A stretch of 64,000 nt of DNA from Branchinecta lynchi (Eukaryota > Arthropoda > Branchiopoda > Anostraca > Branchinectidae). Location: NCBI GenBank assembly GCA_023053575.1, contig JAKZAP010000007.1, positions 23,089,464 to 23,153,463 on the forward strand, read 5' to 3'. The notes beneath the pieces are model-generated. The model was not told the DNA's origin. It saw nothing but the letters and a program-made list of their open reading frames with translations, and did not search any database. A program made the translations under genes and the position numbers. This document shows, piece after piece, positions 43,985 to 55,646 of the stretch (position 1 is the first letter of the stretch; every line of letters starts with the position of its first letter).

Positions 43985-44420
43985 GGACTCCTCTTGCCTT
44001 ACTAACTACAAATTTTAGCGCTTTTTTGGCCTTTCCGAGTTTTCGCGTGACCCAACGAAAAGTTTGCCGGAATCTTCAACTTCCGCTGACAACTCTTTCA
44101 CATGTGAGGATGTGATAATCTTTTGTTTATTACTTCTTTTATTTGCTTGTAGTTTTCCCATTTTTTGACCAAGGTACGTTCAGTTTTCCAATATTTTGCT
44201 CCCAGCCGCCGCGTCGGAGAGCAGGAAGGCTGGATGTAGTCGATAAGCGCTCAGAAGAGAATCGCTAGTTATAGGCGGAAAGTAATATATTTCGAAAAAG
44301 GTTTTTCTGATTCTTTTCATAGGGAAAAGATCATTTCTAGTAAGAGTTGTGCTTTAAGTATTGTTCAAATAGTTGTAATAAGCTGAATAGCGCAATACAA
44401 AATATTTACGTCTCATACTC
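43985..44420. repeat. Diverged R4 piece and a block inverted at 14.4-14.6 kb
   Basis: The start has 'cttaaaggactcctc' and 'gtgacccaacgaaaag'. From 44190 on the sequence is the reverse complement of 14430-14600 ('gccgcgtcggagagcaggaag'). Confidence 0.5.
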
Positions 44421-45140
44421 TTGTTCAAATAGGAAGTGAAAAGGTTCTTATCAGTGCAGCGTTTGGTGAATTAGCGGATGGACAGCATTGGTGCTCGACT
44501 AACAATAAGCAGTCGTAACAGTTAAAGAACAGAACTTGTCCTTTTGAAGAAAATTTGTTTCTAGAACTTCCAATAAAAGAACTTTAGTGATTCCCGTGGC
44601 AACCTTGACGACGCTGCTCCTTTCCTCGGCCCGCTAGTGGAACCAACCAAGCGATCTGGTTGGCCCTGCATAAGCGAAAATAGAACCCGGGTCTATTCTC
44701 CTTATCTGCGTTATTACAGGGCACCCCGGGGAAAAGAGGAATCTGTAAAATACCTTACGCGCCGTAATACATTTTATTACATGATTTGAACAATGCGTTA
44801 GTGTCTTACATTCTCACTCAACCACGGTTTGAATAAATGTTGATGTAAAGTCCGTATCCCTACCCGTACGTCTTATAGTCCATTTACACACTGCATAAAA
44901 TCCGAGCGTCTTTTACGCACGTTTTGAGCTTGAAAAGATATCTAGCAATACGGATGTATTTAGATGCAAAACGGACCGATTTCAAAATACACTCGGATTT
45001 CAAAATACGCTCGGATTTGACTCAGTGTGTAACATTAATCCTTATCAAATCAAATCCTCAGTCTTTACTCCATACACATCCAATCTCTGTTGTGGTTCCT
45101 ACTCAAGGTGAGACGACATTGAAGGTATAAGTAATTCCAG
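44420..45140. other. JMJD6 intron 3, nothing recognised
   Basis: A 'ttcaaaatacactcggatt' word occurs twice near 44980-45015; otherwise no gene or element border. Confidence 0.35.
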
Positions 45141-45141
45141 T

Positions 45142-45590
45142 CCGAAATAGTAACAAGAACAAATAGGCTAAGCAACAGAACCACTGTCTCCTTGTCTCTG
45201 TAGTACGACCATGCGGAGTCGAATAGATTCCCCATACCCTGTCTGATACAAACGAGCGGAGGGTAGAAGCTACGCGGAACATCACAATTCGTTACCTCTT
45301 CAAACAGCTATATCGCAGTAAATCCCCGGAGAAGAAATTTCTAAAGTAAAAGCCGATTGGTTGTCGATCATTGTGACGTGCTGCAGAGCGGGTCAGCACG
45401 CCTGCTGTACTCTTTCCTCTGATATGCGCAGCGGTGAAGAGGGGAGCAGACGGGCATCGACTCAAAGCTCAGCAAGCACTCCAGCTCAGCTCAGTTTTGT
45501 TGGAGTATGCATAGTCGCCGCATGCGACTATTGGCTTATTTGTAACTGCTTTCGAAGTTAATAGAAATTAAAGAAGAAGTTCGTATTTGT
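45142..45590. mobile_element. R6 MITE
   Basis: Shares 'gtctccttgtctctg', 'catgcggagtcgaatagattcc', 'cgttacctcttcaaacagctatatcg' and 'gcagcggtgaagaggg' blocks, in part, with copies at 9.9 and 59.0 kb. Ends are diverged. Confidence 0.6.
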
Positions 45591-45667
45591 GATAACCCAA
45601 TGGTTACTAGTTGATATCTAAAACTTATATGTTGGATGAGCAAAGGGGTCAGAGACTCTAGTAGCAT

Positions 45668-46030
45668 TTTTTGCAGATACCATGGTATCTAATACTACGG
45701 TAACTGGATCTCCATTTTGTCGTTTTTGCGGTTACTACCTGATACTACTGTTGGTTTGCAAAAACGAGAAAGGTGTCCTCCTCCCAAAAATACAGATATC
45801 CACCCACGTCACAAGTACCAAACTTCTTTCCCACCAATTTGACAAAAACCTAGGCAATGACGTAACTGTTTCAGATAGACTACCACGGTCAGTTTCTACG
45901 GTCGAGACCGTGGTATCTGAATAGCCTATACTGCAAAAACGCCTTTTCGCCTTGGTATCAGATACCATCATTACCGCAAAAACGACTTTTGACCGTGGTA
46001 TCAGATACCATTATATCTGCAAAACGCAAT
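45668..46030. mobile_element. R5 MITE in JMJD6 intron 3
   Basis: Starts 'ttttttgcagatacc', ends 'atatctgcaaaacgcaa', with several 'ggtatctgatacca' palindromes and 'gcaaaaacg' words inside. It lies 180 bp before exon 4. Confidence 0.6.
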
Positions 46031-46209
46031 TTCAGTAATAAATAGCCTGAAGGACATATATGTGCAGTTTTGTAATTGTTTATGGCAGTTTGGAGGAAAA
46101 AATAGCTTGCATACATCGCGAAATCAGACAGCACATGTGGCTTCAAGGAGAAGCAGCAACTTTGTAAGAAATTCTCAGTTTATTGAAAATGATCGTTGCT
46201 TCGTTCCAG

Positions 46210-46406
46210 CACCCAAAACGGAAAAGATTACTTGAAGACTACGAAGTGCCTGTCTACTTTCGGGACGATCTCTTCAAATATGCCAGTGAGTCCAAACGGC
46301 CCCCCTACAGATGGTTTGTGATGGGTCCGGCTCGAAGTGGGACCGGGATTCACATCGATCCTCTTGGTACCAGTGCCTGGAATGCCCTAGTAGTTGGCCA
46401 TAAAAG
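46210..46406 (+). CDS. JMJD6: JMJD6 exon 4, iron-binding HxD exon
   Basis: The exon encodes residues 145-209 plus two bases of codon 210. It contains [24 protein letters not shown] and ends in [10 protein letters not shown]192 and D194 are the first two Fe(II) ligands of the 2-oxoglutarate oxygenase core; K209 corresponds to the lysine that binds 2-oxoglutarate in human JMJD6. The acceptor is TTCCAG and the donor AAAAG|GTGAGT, leaving phase 2. Confidence 0.95.
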
Positions 46407-46903
46407 GTGAGTTGTAGTTTAGAGTGTCTTCCACCCCTACCATCCTAGCTGATAATGATTGTCCTCGGCTCTATTGGTTCCTAATTTCTAATTTGTTATA
46501 TCCCTAAACCTTGACTTGTATTTATTCAAATCATTGCTGTTCCATAACCATATCTCCAAATATTATCATCTTCAGTTCTTATAGTTCCTGACATTCGCTC
46601 ATCAAATGGAAAATACATTCGTATACTTTCTCACACATCGGACAAAAGTAAGGACCACAAACTGGTAAACAATCTGCCTTTAGGCTAATTAGGAATATTG
46701 ATCTGAAGAATCATCCACACAGTTCACGAAAAATGTCACGACAGAATTGCTGTCTTGAAACTGTCTGAAAAGAAATCTGAAAAAACAGATTATGAAAAAA
46801 GTAAGCGAAAAACCATCGAAAAAAAAAAACGCGATGAAACCGAAGAGTGGGGAGATTGGGAATAGGGTGTAGTGCTGCATTTTCTTGTATATGTTTCTTG
46901 TAG

Positions 46904-47051
46904 GTGGTGTCTTTTTCCTACCACAACCCCAAAGGAGCTTCTCAAAGTCCCTGCAGGGGTGGCAAAGAAGCAGCAAGACGAGGCAATCACTTGGTTCCGA
47001 TATGTATACCCGAAAGTGAAGCAACCCGATTGGCCAAAGGAATATGCTCCT
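46904..47051 (+). CDS. JMJD6: JMJD6 exon 5
   Basis: The exon encodes the end of R210 and residues 211-259. WCLFPTTTPKELLKV is followed by KKQQDEAITWF and a segment ending WPKEYAP, matching the jelly-roll strands between the two iron-ligand motifs. The acceptor is CTTGTAG and the donor CCT|GTAAGT; it ends in phase 0. Confidence 0.93.
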
Positions 47052-47679
47052 GTAAGTACATCTCCTTGAAGCGACAACCCTGTCAATTTCTCCAAGAGTA
47101 TTTTGTTTCTGTTCCCGGATTTAATAATAATACGATATCTTTGCAAATTGGATGGCAGTCTTGGTTTACATTTCTTCTAAATTTGCACAAGGAGAAAATG
47201 TCACTTGAATAATATTCATTAACTTCCTTTTTGAATGTCAGTAGGTTCGTGGAGAAGATTACTCTCTCTGGTATGTTTTCCAGTGCTGGACCAGTCGGTT
47301 GCCGAAAGTCCAACGGCCCATGTCCTTATAAAAGCGTTCCGTCCTCACATTGTGCTGGCGTCCTCGAAGATGGTTTTTAACCATCTTCGCCCAACTATTC
47401 ACGTGAGCCGGAGTAAATAGAATGTCGTAATTAAGAGTTCTTGTATTAAGAAGTGGAAGGGATTGAGTCCTTTCACACAGCTTTCAGCATTTCCTGCAGT
47501 ACTAAAAATCTTAGGTTCGACTTTGAGCACGGACAGAAATGCCAGTTATTCTTCGAAAATTCTTTTTATTCTTTCTTTCTTTCTTTTATTTTTTGTTTGT
47601 TTGGGGGGGGGGAGAAACAAGGAGACAGTACCCTGTTTAATGATTGATAATTTCTTAAAACAAACCTGACACAACTTAC

Positions 47680-47910
47680 TCTTTATTTCCAGCATTCAAA
47701 ATTTTTTGAATACTTTACACTATAGCGTCGTCTTTTAACAATATCCGCTGCTTAGGCTATTTTAAGCCTTTTCCTGAGCCCATCGATTTCTTGTAAGAAC
47801 TCGGCAAAAATCAGGTAACCAGTTTTACGGATCAATCCTATGATACGCGAACAGTCGTCGGGAGCATAATCTTCATGGAGAATAGTGAATCGTGGCAAGA
47901 GCAAAGATTA
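47680..47910. repeat. Diverged R4-like block in JMJD6 intron 5
   Basis: 'ttaggctattttaagccttttcctgagccc' in part and 'aggtaaccagttttacgg' in part are diverged R4 words. Ends were not identified. Confidence 0.4.
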
Positions 47911-48030
47911 CTGAGGTATCGTTATAGTAAGGTAAGGTACAATTTTATTGACAAATAAAATTGTAGAAGCTGATAAACTGGGATGTGTTCACTTGGTCGC
48001 TGAACCTTAAAATTATGTTTTATGTTTCAG

Positions 48031-48389
48031 CTTGAAATTCTACAGAAGCCTGGTGAGACCGTCTTCGTTCCCGGTGGTTGGTGGCACGTCGTCATCAATC
48101 TCGACCACACTGTGGCAGTCACACAAAACTTCTGCTCCAAAACTAACTTCCCAGTAGTCTGGCACAAAACAGTTCGAGGGAGGCCAAAACTGTCCAAAAA
48201 GTGGTACAGGGCCTTAAAGGCCCATGAACCAGAGTTGGCCGCCATTGCCGATTCAGTGAATTTGAGTGAAAAGTGTGGCCTTGCCTCAGATAGCTCCAGT
48301 GATTCTAGTTCAAGCTCCAGCAGTTCCAGTTCGGACGGAAGTTCTAGTGAAGATGAAGGGGAGAACGGGATGGCACCGAAGAAGAAGAG
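48031..48389 (+). CDS. JMJD6: JMJD6 exon 6, third iron ligand and polyserine tail
   Basis: Residues 260-378 plus two bases. [20 protein letters not shown] supplies H278, the third Fe ligand; T290 and N292 (TQNF) match the cofactor-contacting residues of JMJD6. [17 protein letters not shown] follows, then LASDSSSD and a run of ten serines within 343-365, the family's typical serine tract, and an acidic then KKK end. The donor AG|GTAAAT joins the exon at 50221. If it is not used, translation stops at once (AGG TAA, 48388-48393) to give a 379-residue form. Confidence 0.94.
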
Positions 48390-48789
48390 GTAAATTTATA
48401 CTTTTTCTGGCCTTGCACCGGATACACCGATTTTTAGTACTCTTGATACCCTCCTTGTAGGTAGAGGCAATCCCATCTTCCAAACGAGAGGGTGTTGTGA
48501 TTGAATCATCTTCCTACTCGTTTTCAACAACCCTAATCCTTAACTTTAATCCTGCTCGAATACCCTATATGGCTAAGTTCAAAACACGCCAGTGATCCTC
48601 AGGAAAACCAGAAAACGTAGCACTGACGACTCCAACTCAACAACTCAATCCTGTGTTAACCAATCACGGCGATCTTTGGGAGCAGCTTGTGAGACCGATT
48701 CCGGCCCTTCCGCTAGGTACAGGGCGATCAAATCAGCCTTTTTTTCCGGAAAAATTTAGCTGTAGTACCATACAGTTTCCGGCGTTTTA

Positions 48790-49080
48790 ACAAATTTGGA
48801 GCTAAGATAACGTGTTGTCCCCAGATGGCCCATCTGTTCCCCCCTCTCCTCCCGTCTTCCGTGCGTCGGTCCGAGAGGAATACTGGCAATCAATTTTCCC
48901 CATATCCCGCTAATTCTTCTACCCAATTTTTACGTAGTTTCTTCCCATCATTTATTTCTGGTAATTTCTGTAAGTGTATTAGTTAATTTGTTTCTTGTGT
49001 GTCTGTGTATTTTGTAAATTTTCTTTTCTAGCTTTTAGCTATTCGGATTAAACGTGATTGATTGATTGATTGATTGATTT
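48790..49080 (+). mobile_element. Non-LTR retroelement 3' end with (GATT)n tail
   Basis: A C- and T-rich stretch ends in 'ttcggattaaacgt' and five GATT units at 49056-49079, the form of simple-sequence tail left by non-LTR retrotransposons. No coding part remains. Confidence 0.55.
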
Positions 49081-49084
49081 TGCA

Positions 49085-49382
49085 TCGGCAAGAAGAGTTA
49101 CTCATCAAGAGTATTGCTCTTTGGATCCAGGTGTGCGTGTTACTTTAGGGTCGCAGATACTTCTATACTCCAGACTTGCAACTTTGACCTTACTTTTGCT
49201 CGACGAACTGTTTAGACGGACTTCCGGCTTGTTTAGTGGTTTGCGAACTCTACATTCTTTTCTAGCCGATGAATGAAAAGTTGTATATTGTATTTGTAGT
49301 TTTTTATTTAATTCTTTTATTTATTTTACATACTCCACTTTTCAAATGGCCGGTCAGAATAAGTTACTTACTTACTTACTGA
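49085..49382 (+). mobile_element. Non-LTR retroelement 3' end with (TTAC)n tail
   Basis: Ends in 'aataag' and four TTAC units (49363-49379). The preceding 200 bp has a short open stretch but no recognisable motif. It directly follows the (GATT)n tail, as if it had inserted into or beside it. Confidence 0.45.
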
Positions 49383-49399
49383 TTATGTTCACAAGCCTC

Positions 49400-49475
49400 T
49401 CTTGGATCAGTTGATTAGTGCAATAGCAGTTCAAGCCGGAGGGCACTTGCTCAAACCCGCTCTAGGAGCATGTGT
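49400..49475 (+). repeat. tRNA-derived SINE-like head
   Basis: 'tggatcagttgattagtgc' resembles an A box and 'gctcaaacccgc' a weak B box at tRNA-like spacing. No stable cloverleaf was found. Confidence 0.3.
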
Positions 49476-49564
49476 GTCTTTTCGAGAAAAAAAACTGTTA
49501 TAGCAAAAAAAACTGTTTCCCTAAAAGGTTCAAGGTTTTTTGTTCTTACTATAAATGATGCGTA

Positions 49565-49949
49565 AACATCGAAGAACCTGTCTTATCTATAATAATAATG
49601 GAACCTACTTCCATGATCACTCCATATATTTGTAAACGCGGAGACCCCAATTTTGTAAGGTACATTCTAACCCCTCGAACAAAATCACGCTGATTTTCTC
49701 ACTTGCCGTGTTTTGCTACCTTTGATGTGTATCACGCTGTCGACGGTTATCTGCGAGAAGCTTTCCCATCAGAAAAAACGATTATGTAAATTGTTTCCCT
49801 ATTCTCGCAACAAGTCAACGGGTTCTCGGAAAAGGCTTAAAACAGCCAAAACCGTGGGTTATTTATTGAAAGCACAGCGTAGTTTTAAAGTATTCAAACA
49901 TTTTAAAACACTGTAAGCTGAAGTGTAAATAGTGCGAGGGGCCCTTTAA
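49565..49949 (-). mobile_element. R4 MITE, inverted copy in the last JMJD6 intron
   Basis: Reverse complement of the 20741-21120 copy: 'ttgccgtgttttgctacctttgatgtgtatcacgctgtcgac' in part and 'ggcttaaaacagccaaaaccg'. It ends 'ggccctttaa'. Confidence 0.75.
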
Positions 49950-50220
49950 TAACACGACACTCTGCACTAACAGTTATTTCAGGGTGAACCGGAGAGAAGA
50001 AAAACATCGAATGGTTCAAACCCTTCCATAGAAAAATCAATAAAATAAAATCGACCCAGCGCTGCGTAGAATGATCATCGTACGAAACCGCGAACACGAA
50101 GCAAAATCAAGCCAACGATAAAGAACAACAGAAATGAGGAAAAAGTATGTTAGGCTACATGGTTATGCAAAACAACAACATTTTCCATGCCAGACTATCC
50201 ATTTCAATTTATTTTTTCAG

Positions 50221-50266
50221 GCGAAAGAAGACCCGCACACCACCCCGTGAGATGGGCATGAGATAA
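50221..50266 (+). CDS. JMJD6: JMJD6 exon 7, last coding exon
   Basis: After a TTTTTTCAG acceptor the exon completes R379 and adds RKKTRTPPREMGMR before TAA (50264-50266). The basic RRKK run matches the nuclear and nucleolar targeting region that follows the serine tract in other JMJD6 proteins. It gives a 393-residue protein, close to the usual length of about 400. The 3' UTR end was not identified. Confidence 0.8.
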
Positions 50267-50640
50267 CCCCTTCCTGACGTTATGAACCAGATATTCATGT
50301 TTACCGACGGGGATATGTGTGTCATGGACCAAATGCCAGCTTTCTGACAAAGTGACGGTGATAATCATATCTTTTAACAGTGGCTTGCAACCGAGTCTAA
50401 AGGTAGTTGGCTGTGGGATCAGGGCCCTGATAGCATTTACTATTAGTTTTTACAGCTGATGGTGTATTAGCCAGAGCCAGTAGTTTGCTGTCAATTCTGT
50501 GTACTACAATCTTACAAGACGAAGAAAAATATACGAAAATGGGGTTTGTAAAGGCCAACGAAAATATCCTAAAGCGAAGTGAATATTTCGGTAGGACAAC
50601 ACGCCTCCCTTCTCCAGAGCAGACGGAAAATTTCGAGGAA
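50267..50640. other. JMJD6 3' flank, nothing recognised
   Basis: Probably 3' UTR at first; no clear AATAAA signal was found. Confidence 0.35.
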
Positions 50641-50820
50641 TAATGCCAAAAGAGGATGAAGATCATCAAACGAGACAAAGCGAAGAACCAACAAACTGAA
50701 AAAACAAAATTGGAAGAATTCAAGAAACCTTAAATTAAACACGAGCAACTCACCAATACCTGCGAATAACAATTAAAAAAATGTTCTCGCTCGGTACTAG
50801 CGAGTGACTGCTATAGTCTG
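50640..50820. repeat. Dispersed repeat, inverted match to the 17.2-17.4 kb region
   Basis: 'gaagatcatcaaacgagacaaagcg' in part and 'cgctcggtactagcgagtgactg' in part recur inverted at 17.22-17.41 kb. Confidence 0.5.
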
Positions 50821-50929
50821 GCAGTATTTTCGTTGGCCTTAAAAAAAAACATTTTCGTCTCTTGTTCTTCGGATTTCTTTTACTATGTCAGGCCAATGTT
50901 TATCTACTACGATCGTGTTTCCAGCCTTC

Positions 50930-51212
50930 TAAAATTTGGTAACATTAGTTACCATTTTCGTTCCAATCTCATGGAAATTTACTACGCTGACCGTTCCCCT
51001 TCTCGAAATAGTAACTATTTGCATATCATGCTCGGGAGAGTAATTAGCGCGGTAACTACGATCTCTGTGACGTGATTGGCCCGATCAGCCCGCGGCACGA
51101 TATCTTGCCAAAAATAGGAAAATTCGTTCCAGTTTTGACGTCAAGAAGCCAGGATCCATGACATCTTGCGTAGTAACTACAGTAAGTAGGGTGGAACACG
51201 CTCTATGTCTTG
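50930..51212. mobile_element. R7 MITE
   Basis: Interior words 'ttactacgctgaccgttcc', 'gggagagtaattagcgcggtaac' and the end 'gtaagtagggtggaacacgctc' match copies at 52.75 and 53.41 kb. The left end is eroded. Confidence 0.6.
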
Positions 51213-51821
51213 TCTAGGCAAAGTCACACGGTTCGTTTGATACACAACTAAAACTTGATGTTCCAAAATATTTGCAAATTGGATGGCAGGCCGTTAAGCC
51301 TCTACAAAATTCTTAATTTACATTTCTTCTAAATTTGCAGGAGAGAAAAATGTCACATGAATAATATTCATCAACTTCCTTCTTGAATGCCAGTAGGTTT
51401 GTGGAGCAGATAACAGTCTCTGGTACGTTGTTCCAGTGCTGGACCACTCGGTTGCCGAAAGTCCAGTGGCCCATGACCATAGAAGCCACCGTATGGCATA
51501 GAAGAATGTTTAATCTTATCTTAGTTTTTTCTAATCGTTTTTCGCAGTTCTTCCATCATCAATCTAAGCTGACTGCGAATCATATTTGATGGCGCTAAGA
51601 ATAGGCGTTTTTTCATAGCACATTTGTATGCCCCACATTGTTTGTCGCGAAAACATAATTGTGTGCCACATGGCCGACCCAGGGGGTAAACTCTCTGGGG
51701 AAAGAAGACAGCAATTGAAATATCCGAAAGGATGCTCTAAGCGCCTCGTCTAAGGTTTGCTCTTTTTGTCGGCAATTGTAAATCTTAAAAGAAAAATAAA
51801 TCTAGCTAAAATCTCAGTAAA

Positions 51822-52240
51822 TAGATAAGATAAGATAATCTGTATTTGAAAGCCGTATGGCCATATACAGTAACAATCAACATACATAAATAAAACCAGC
51901 ATTCAATCACCACTACTATAATTTCTACGGCGCACTTGCTCTATCTCTTTCCTCAATCTTAGTAAACTCTAAAGCCCTTCCAACAAAATTCCCTACTGCG
52001 ATAATATACCTCGGCGACGTTGATTTCAAAATCCCAGGGAGAAAGCCATCATTCCCCTTTTCAAAGATACTTCCCCTCAAATGTGAGAGGCTACGACACC
52101 GCAGGAGAATGTGGCCAAGCCCATACTCACCTTCCCCACAAACCGGGCAAGACCTATGCATTTCCGGATTTCTCTTTCTTTCCCGAACTTTCCCGAAAGG
52201 TAGACAATTTGCTCGCACCTGCAACCAAACCTTCATAAAC
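51822..52240 (-). mobile_element. Non-LTR retrotransposon 3' end with zinc-knuckle C terminus
   Basis: The minus-strand frame 51925-52236 encodes LPFGKVRERKRNPEMHRS, then CPVCGEGEYGLGHILLRC, a CxxC..H...C zinc-binding motif of the type at the C terminus of many non-LTR reverse transcriptases. Its 3' side ends at the left in 'gataagataagataatctgta', the inverse of a simple repeat tail. It is 5'-truncated. Confidence 0.8.
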
Positions 52241-52635
52241 CTAGATCTTCAGGCTTATCTCCTTTCCATTCTGTAGAGAAGGATTTTCATGTCTTTCTAC
52301 TTGAAAAAGTAGCGAATTTTATTATATGCCTATGAATTAGCCGTTACATTTTGGTTTCCCGTCAAATCCGAGACACAAAATCGAAAGTTTGTTGACGAAT
52401 TTGAGCCACCGAAGCGAGCCGTCAAAACCTTGTCGGTTGTAGAAACACACTTGAGGACTACAAAAGCGACCGCAAACACTTTCCGAGCCAATGACGAATT
52501 ACCAACTTTGTCTGTGCTCTCATACACTCGACCTCGTAGAAAGGCATTTTTTCTTCTTTTTTGCGGAATAATCAAACGTGAGGAAAAAAGAGTGACCGCA
52601 TTTCTGGGATCGCGGAAAAACGCTTTAGGTTTGTT

Positions 52636-52680
52636 CCAGCAATATTTCGGCCCTTCTTGGCAGTAAAACCAACCTACAAT
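52636..52680 (-). repeat. R3 core fragment
   Basis: 'caatatttcggcccttcttggcag' is the minus form of the R3 helix II and GAAA region. Confidence 0.45.
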
Positions 52681-52744
52681 AGAATAAATGAAGTTTCTGT
52701 CAGCTATAAATATCCAAAACACCTCGATATATGGGTATATAGGC

Positions 52745-53000
52745 AGCGTGTTCCACCCTACTTACGATAGTCACTACGCATGACGTCACGAATTTTGGCG
52801 TCAAGGCTGGAACGCATTGTTAAACTTTTGGTAAAGTAGCACTCCACGGGGGAATCCGGCCAATCACGCTACAGAGATTCGTAGTTACCACGATTACTAC
52901 GCTCCCGAGCATGGTAAGCAAATAGTTACTATTAGTTACAGTTTCGAGAAGGTTGGAACGGTCAGCGTAGTAACTTTTCGTGAGGTTGGAGCGGAATTGG
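52745..53000. mobile_element. R7 MITE
   Basis: Starts 'gtgttccaccctacttacg' then 'tactacgcatgacgtcac' and 'ggcgtcaaggctggaacgc', and continues with 'ccaatcacgctacagagattcgtagttacc' in part. The right end is replaced by an R3 copy. Confidence 0.65.
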
Positions 53001-53019
53001 TAAGTTCTGCCGGAAGAGG

Positions 53020-53095
53020 ATCCTTGCACCAAAGCCGAAATATCGCTGAAACTATTCTCCGCTGGTGTATTAGTTCAGCGCCATCTGATACGACC
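53020..53095 (+). repeat. R3 fragment
   Basis: 'cttgcaccaaagccgaaatatcgctgaaac' in part, then 'ttcagcgccatctga', a diverged form of the R3 3' half. Confidence 0.45.
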
Positions 53096-53407
53096 ATGAA
53101 CAACCGGAACATGAACATCGGTGTAGGCGAATTTTGTGATGATGTCCAGTCAAAACATTTCTGTAGCAGATATATAATTAAAAATAACCTTGCTGGTGGT
53201 CCGATACTTAGTTGTTACAAGGATTGTCCACATATTCAACAAGGGGTCTGGAACTATGCATAGCTTCGATACTGGATTATCTTTTTTCTATGATTATGTT
53301 TTAGTAGACAGTACATATTATGTTGTTCCAAGTTTGTAAGTAATTATTAAATTGATTTTTGTTAGTGTTTGTTTCCTGTGCGTACCAAAGATATGAGATG
53401 TGTAGGC

Positions 53408-53692
53408 TATGAGCGTGTTCCACCCAACTTACCGTTGTTAGTACGCTTGAGGTCACGGACGCCTTCTTGGCGTCCACGCTGGAATGCTTTTTTATATTTT
53501 CGGAAAATATCGTGCCGACGACTAATTGGACCAATCAGGTCACGGAGATCATAGTAACCAGGCTCCCGAGAGTAGTAAGCAAATAGTTCGTGTTACGAGA
53601 TCGGAGCGGCTAGCGTAGTAACTTTTCACGAGGTAGGCGGAAGAAGTAACTAATAGTTACTATTGTTAGAAGGGTGGAACACGCTCTACGTG
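53408..53692. mobile_element. R7 MITE with both ends
   Basis: GAGCGTGTTCCACCC at the left is the exact inverse of GGGTGGAACACGCTC at the right. The interior has 'cgtccacgctggaatg', 'ccaatcaggtcacggagatc' in part and several TAGTAAC words. No coding capacity. Confidence 0.75.
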
Positions 53693-54504
53693 TCGTAGCG
53701 CCTTTTCGAGAGCTTGTCCCCCCATATGCTGTATTCTGTGTTGGGACGAGTAAACTTTAATAACTGAATAGATCATACATCTCTGATGTCTCCTTTAAAG
53801 TCTTGACCGGATTCGATAGCTAGGGGGTAGTTGGGAGGGGAGACCGGAAATTTCAAGAAACGGTTAGAATGGAAGGATCGGAGTGAAACTTGCTGGGGAG
53901 AACAAGCATCTGCTCTAGATAAATCGTTTACACAATTGGAATGGATCCGGACACTTGGTTGGGGTGGGGTGGAGGGGGTTTCCCGGAATTCCGGTGATGG
54001 CTGTTTTGGGGATTTCCACGACGAAACTTGGCAGGCACATCAGGCACCTGATCAAACTGATTTGGAAATAAAATTTCCTCGATATGATCATCTTGTGGGG
54101 GAGGGGAATTCGAATATTGAGTCATGCGTAAATTTGGAACGGGTTATCGGATTCGAGTGTAATTTAATAATTGAACAGAGGACATTTCTCTGGTGACCTT
54201 TTTCTTTTCCGGACCGGATCCGACAACTATGGGGGTAGGAGGGGCGGAAAATACTTGACCCGCTCAGACTGGAGAGATCGGGATGGAACTTTGTGGGAAA
54301 TAGCAAACAGATGCTCTGGACAAATCATTTACAGAACCGGATTGGCTCCGGGCACTATGGGTGGAGTTGGGGGGGGGCTGGAATTCCGGTGATCGCGAGT
54401 TAAGGTACTTCCAGATGTGCTAGAACCATGAAATTTCGCTGGAATATTAGAGATTCAACAATATTAGTTTAGAAATATCTATTTCCCAAATCCGATATTC
54501 CTAT

Positions 54505-54690
54505 AAATATTCTTTGAGCCGAAGCTGACTTTGAAACATATATTCAAACAGTGTTTACGACGAATATACGTCAGCTACGATTCTTCATCAGCGATATTTC
54601 GGCCCTTCTTGACAAGGGTCCTCGTCAGGATGTCAATCTTCTTGGTCAACGTCGGGGAAGGAAACAAACCTGTAATAAATAACTGAAGCT
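54505..54690 (-). repeat. R3 element copy with intact hammerhead-like core
   Basis: Minus-strand copy, CTGACGA at 54628-54622, then the GGACCCTT/AAGGGCC helix with loop GTCAAG and GAAA. Its stem III pairs GCTGATG with CGTAGC through one G-T pair, an intermediate between the other copies. Confidence 0.8.
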
Positions 54691-55396
54691 TCTACCGACT
54701 ATAAATATCTTTTTATGGCAAATTACTTTCAAATACCACTGTAAAGAAACACCTAGTCCTGAGATATTATTTTTGACACGGTCGCTGTTTTTGCTGCACG
54801 ATTGGGGCGATGACAGGGAAGGATTTTTTCTGTATTTTGATCAACTTCGGTTTTGTTATTAATAAGGGACTAAAAACTTAAATATTATTTCATTAATAAC
54901 CTCGTTCCACGTTTCTATTATGGAATACTCGCCTGTATCTATTACTTTTAATAATCACTGCACGGAAAAACTAGTGCTGAGATTGAATTTTTGACATGGC
55001 TGCTGTTTTTGCTGCACGAATGGTGCGAGACGACAGGAAATGTTTTTTTCTGCATTTTGATCGTCTTAGGTTTTGTTGTTATGGCCATATAGCGATCGCA
55101 ATTTCTGTCCGATGTCGGTCTGTCCCGGTTTTGCTAGTTCGGGCACTTCCAGATAAGCTAGGACGATGAAAGTTGGCAGGCATATCAAGGACCGGACCAG
55201 ATTAAATTATAAATAGTCACTTTGCCGGTCCGACCATCTGGGGGGGGGGGGGGGCGACGGGGAATCAGGAAAAAATAAGTATTTTTAACTTTCGAACGGA
55301 AACTTTAACTTTTTGAAGTTGATTAGATGACATACTTAGGGGTAAAAAGACACGCTGAATCTGGATATGACAATCTTTTTATGGCACTTGAGCTTA

Positions 55397-55646
55397 TGAA
55401 TGAATGAATGAATTTTATTGACCCACTGCACTACAATGAGGACTAGTGGAGTATAATAAAAGAAACTGGAAAAGGAAAAAAACAAAAACACAAAGTACAT
55501 GAACAATAACACTTAACGGACGGTAACTAATCTTACTCGATCATTCCTGGCCGTACAGACGGGTGATCCAGGGGTGGTTGCAAGAACGAAGGATTCGAGC
55601 ACGGAGATCTTCCACCGCGGTAACAGGTTCATTAACTTTAAATCTG
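55397..55646 (-). mobile_element. 5'-truncated non-LTR retroelement inserted in R2
   Basis: Flanked by TTGAGCTTA (55388-55396 and 55647-55655), an exact 9-bp target duplication. The left side has four TGAA units, the inverse of an (ATTC)n-type 3' tail, so the element reads on the minus strand. The minus strand keeps about 33 open codons ending LYGQE and stop. Confidence 0.8.
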
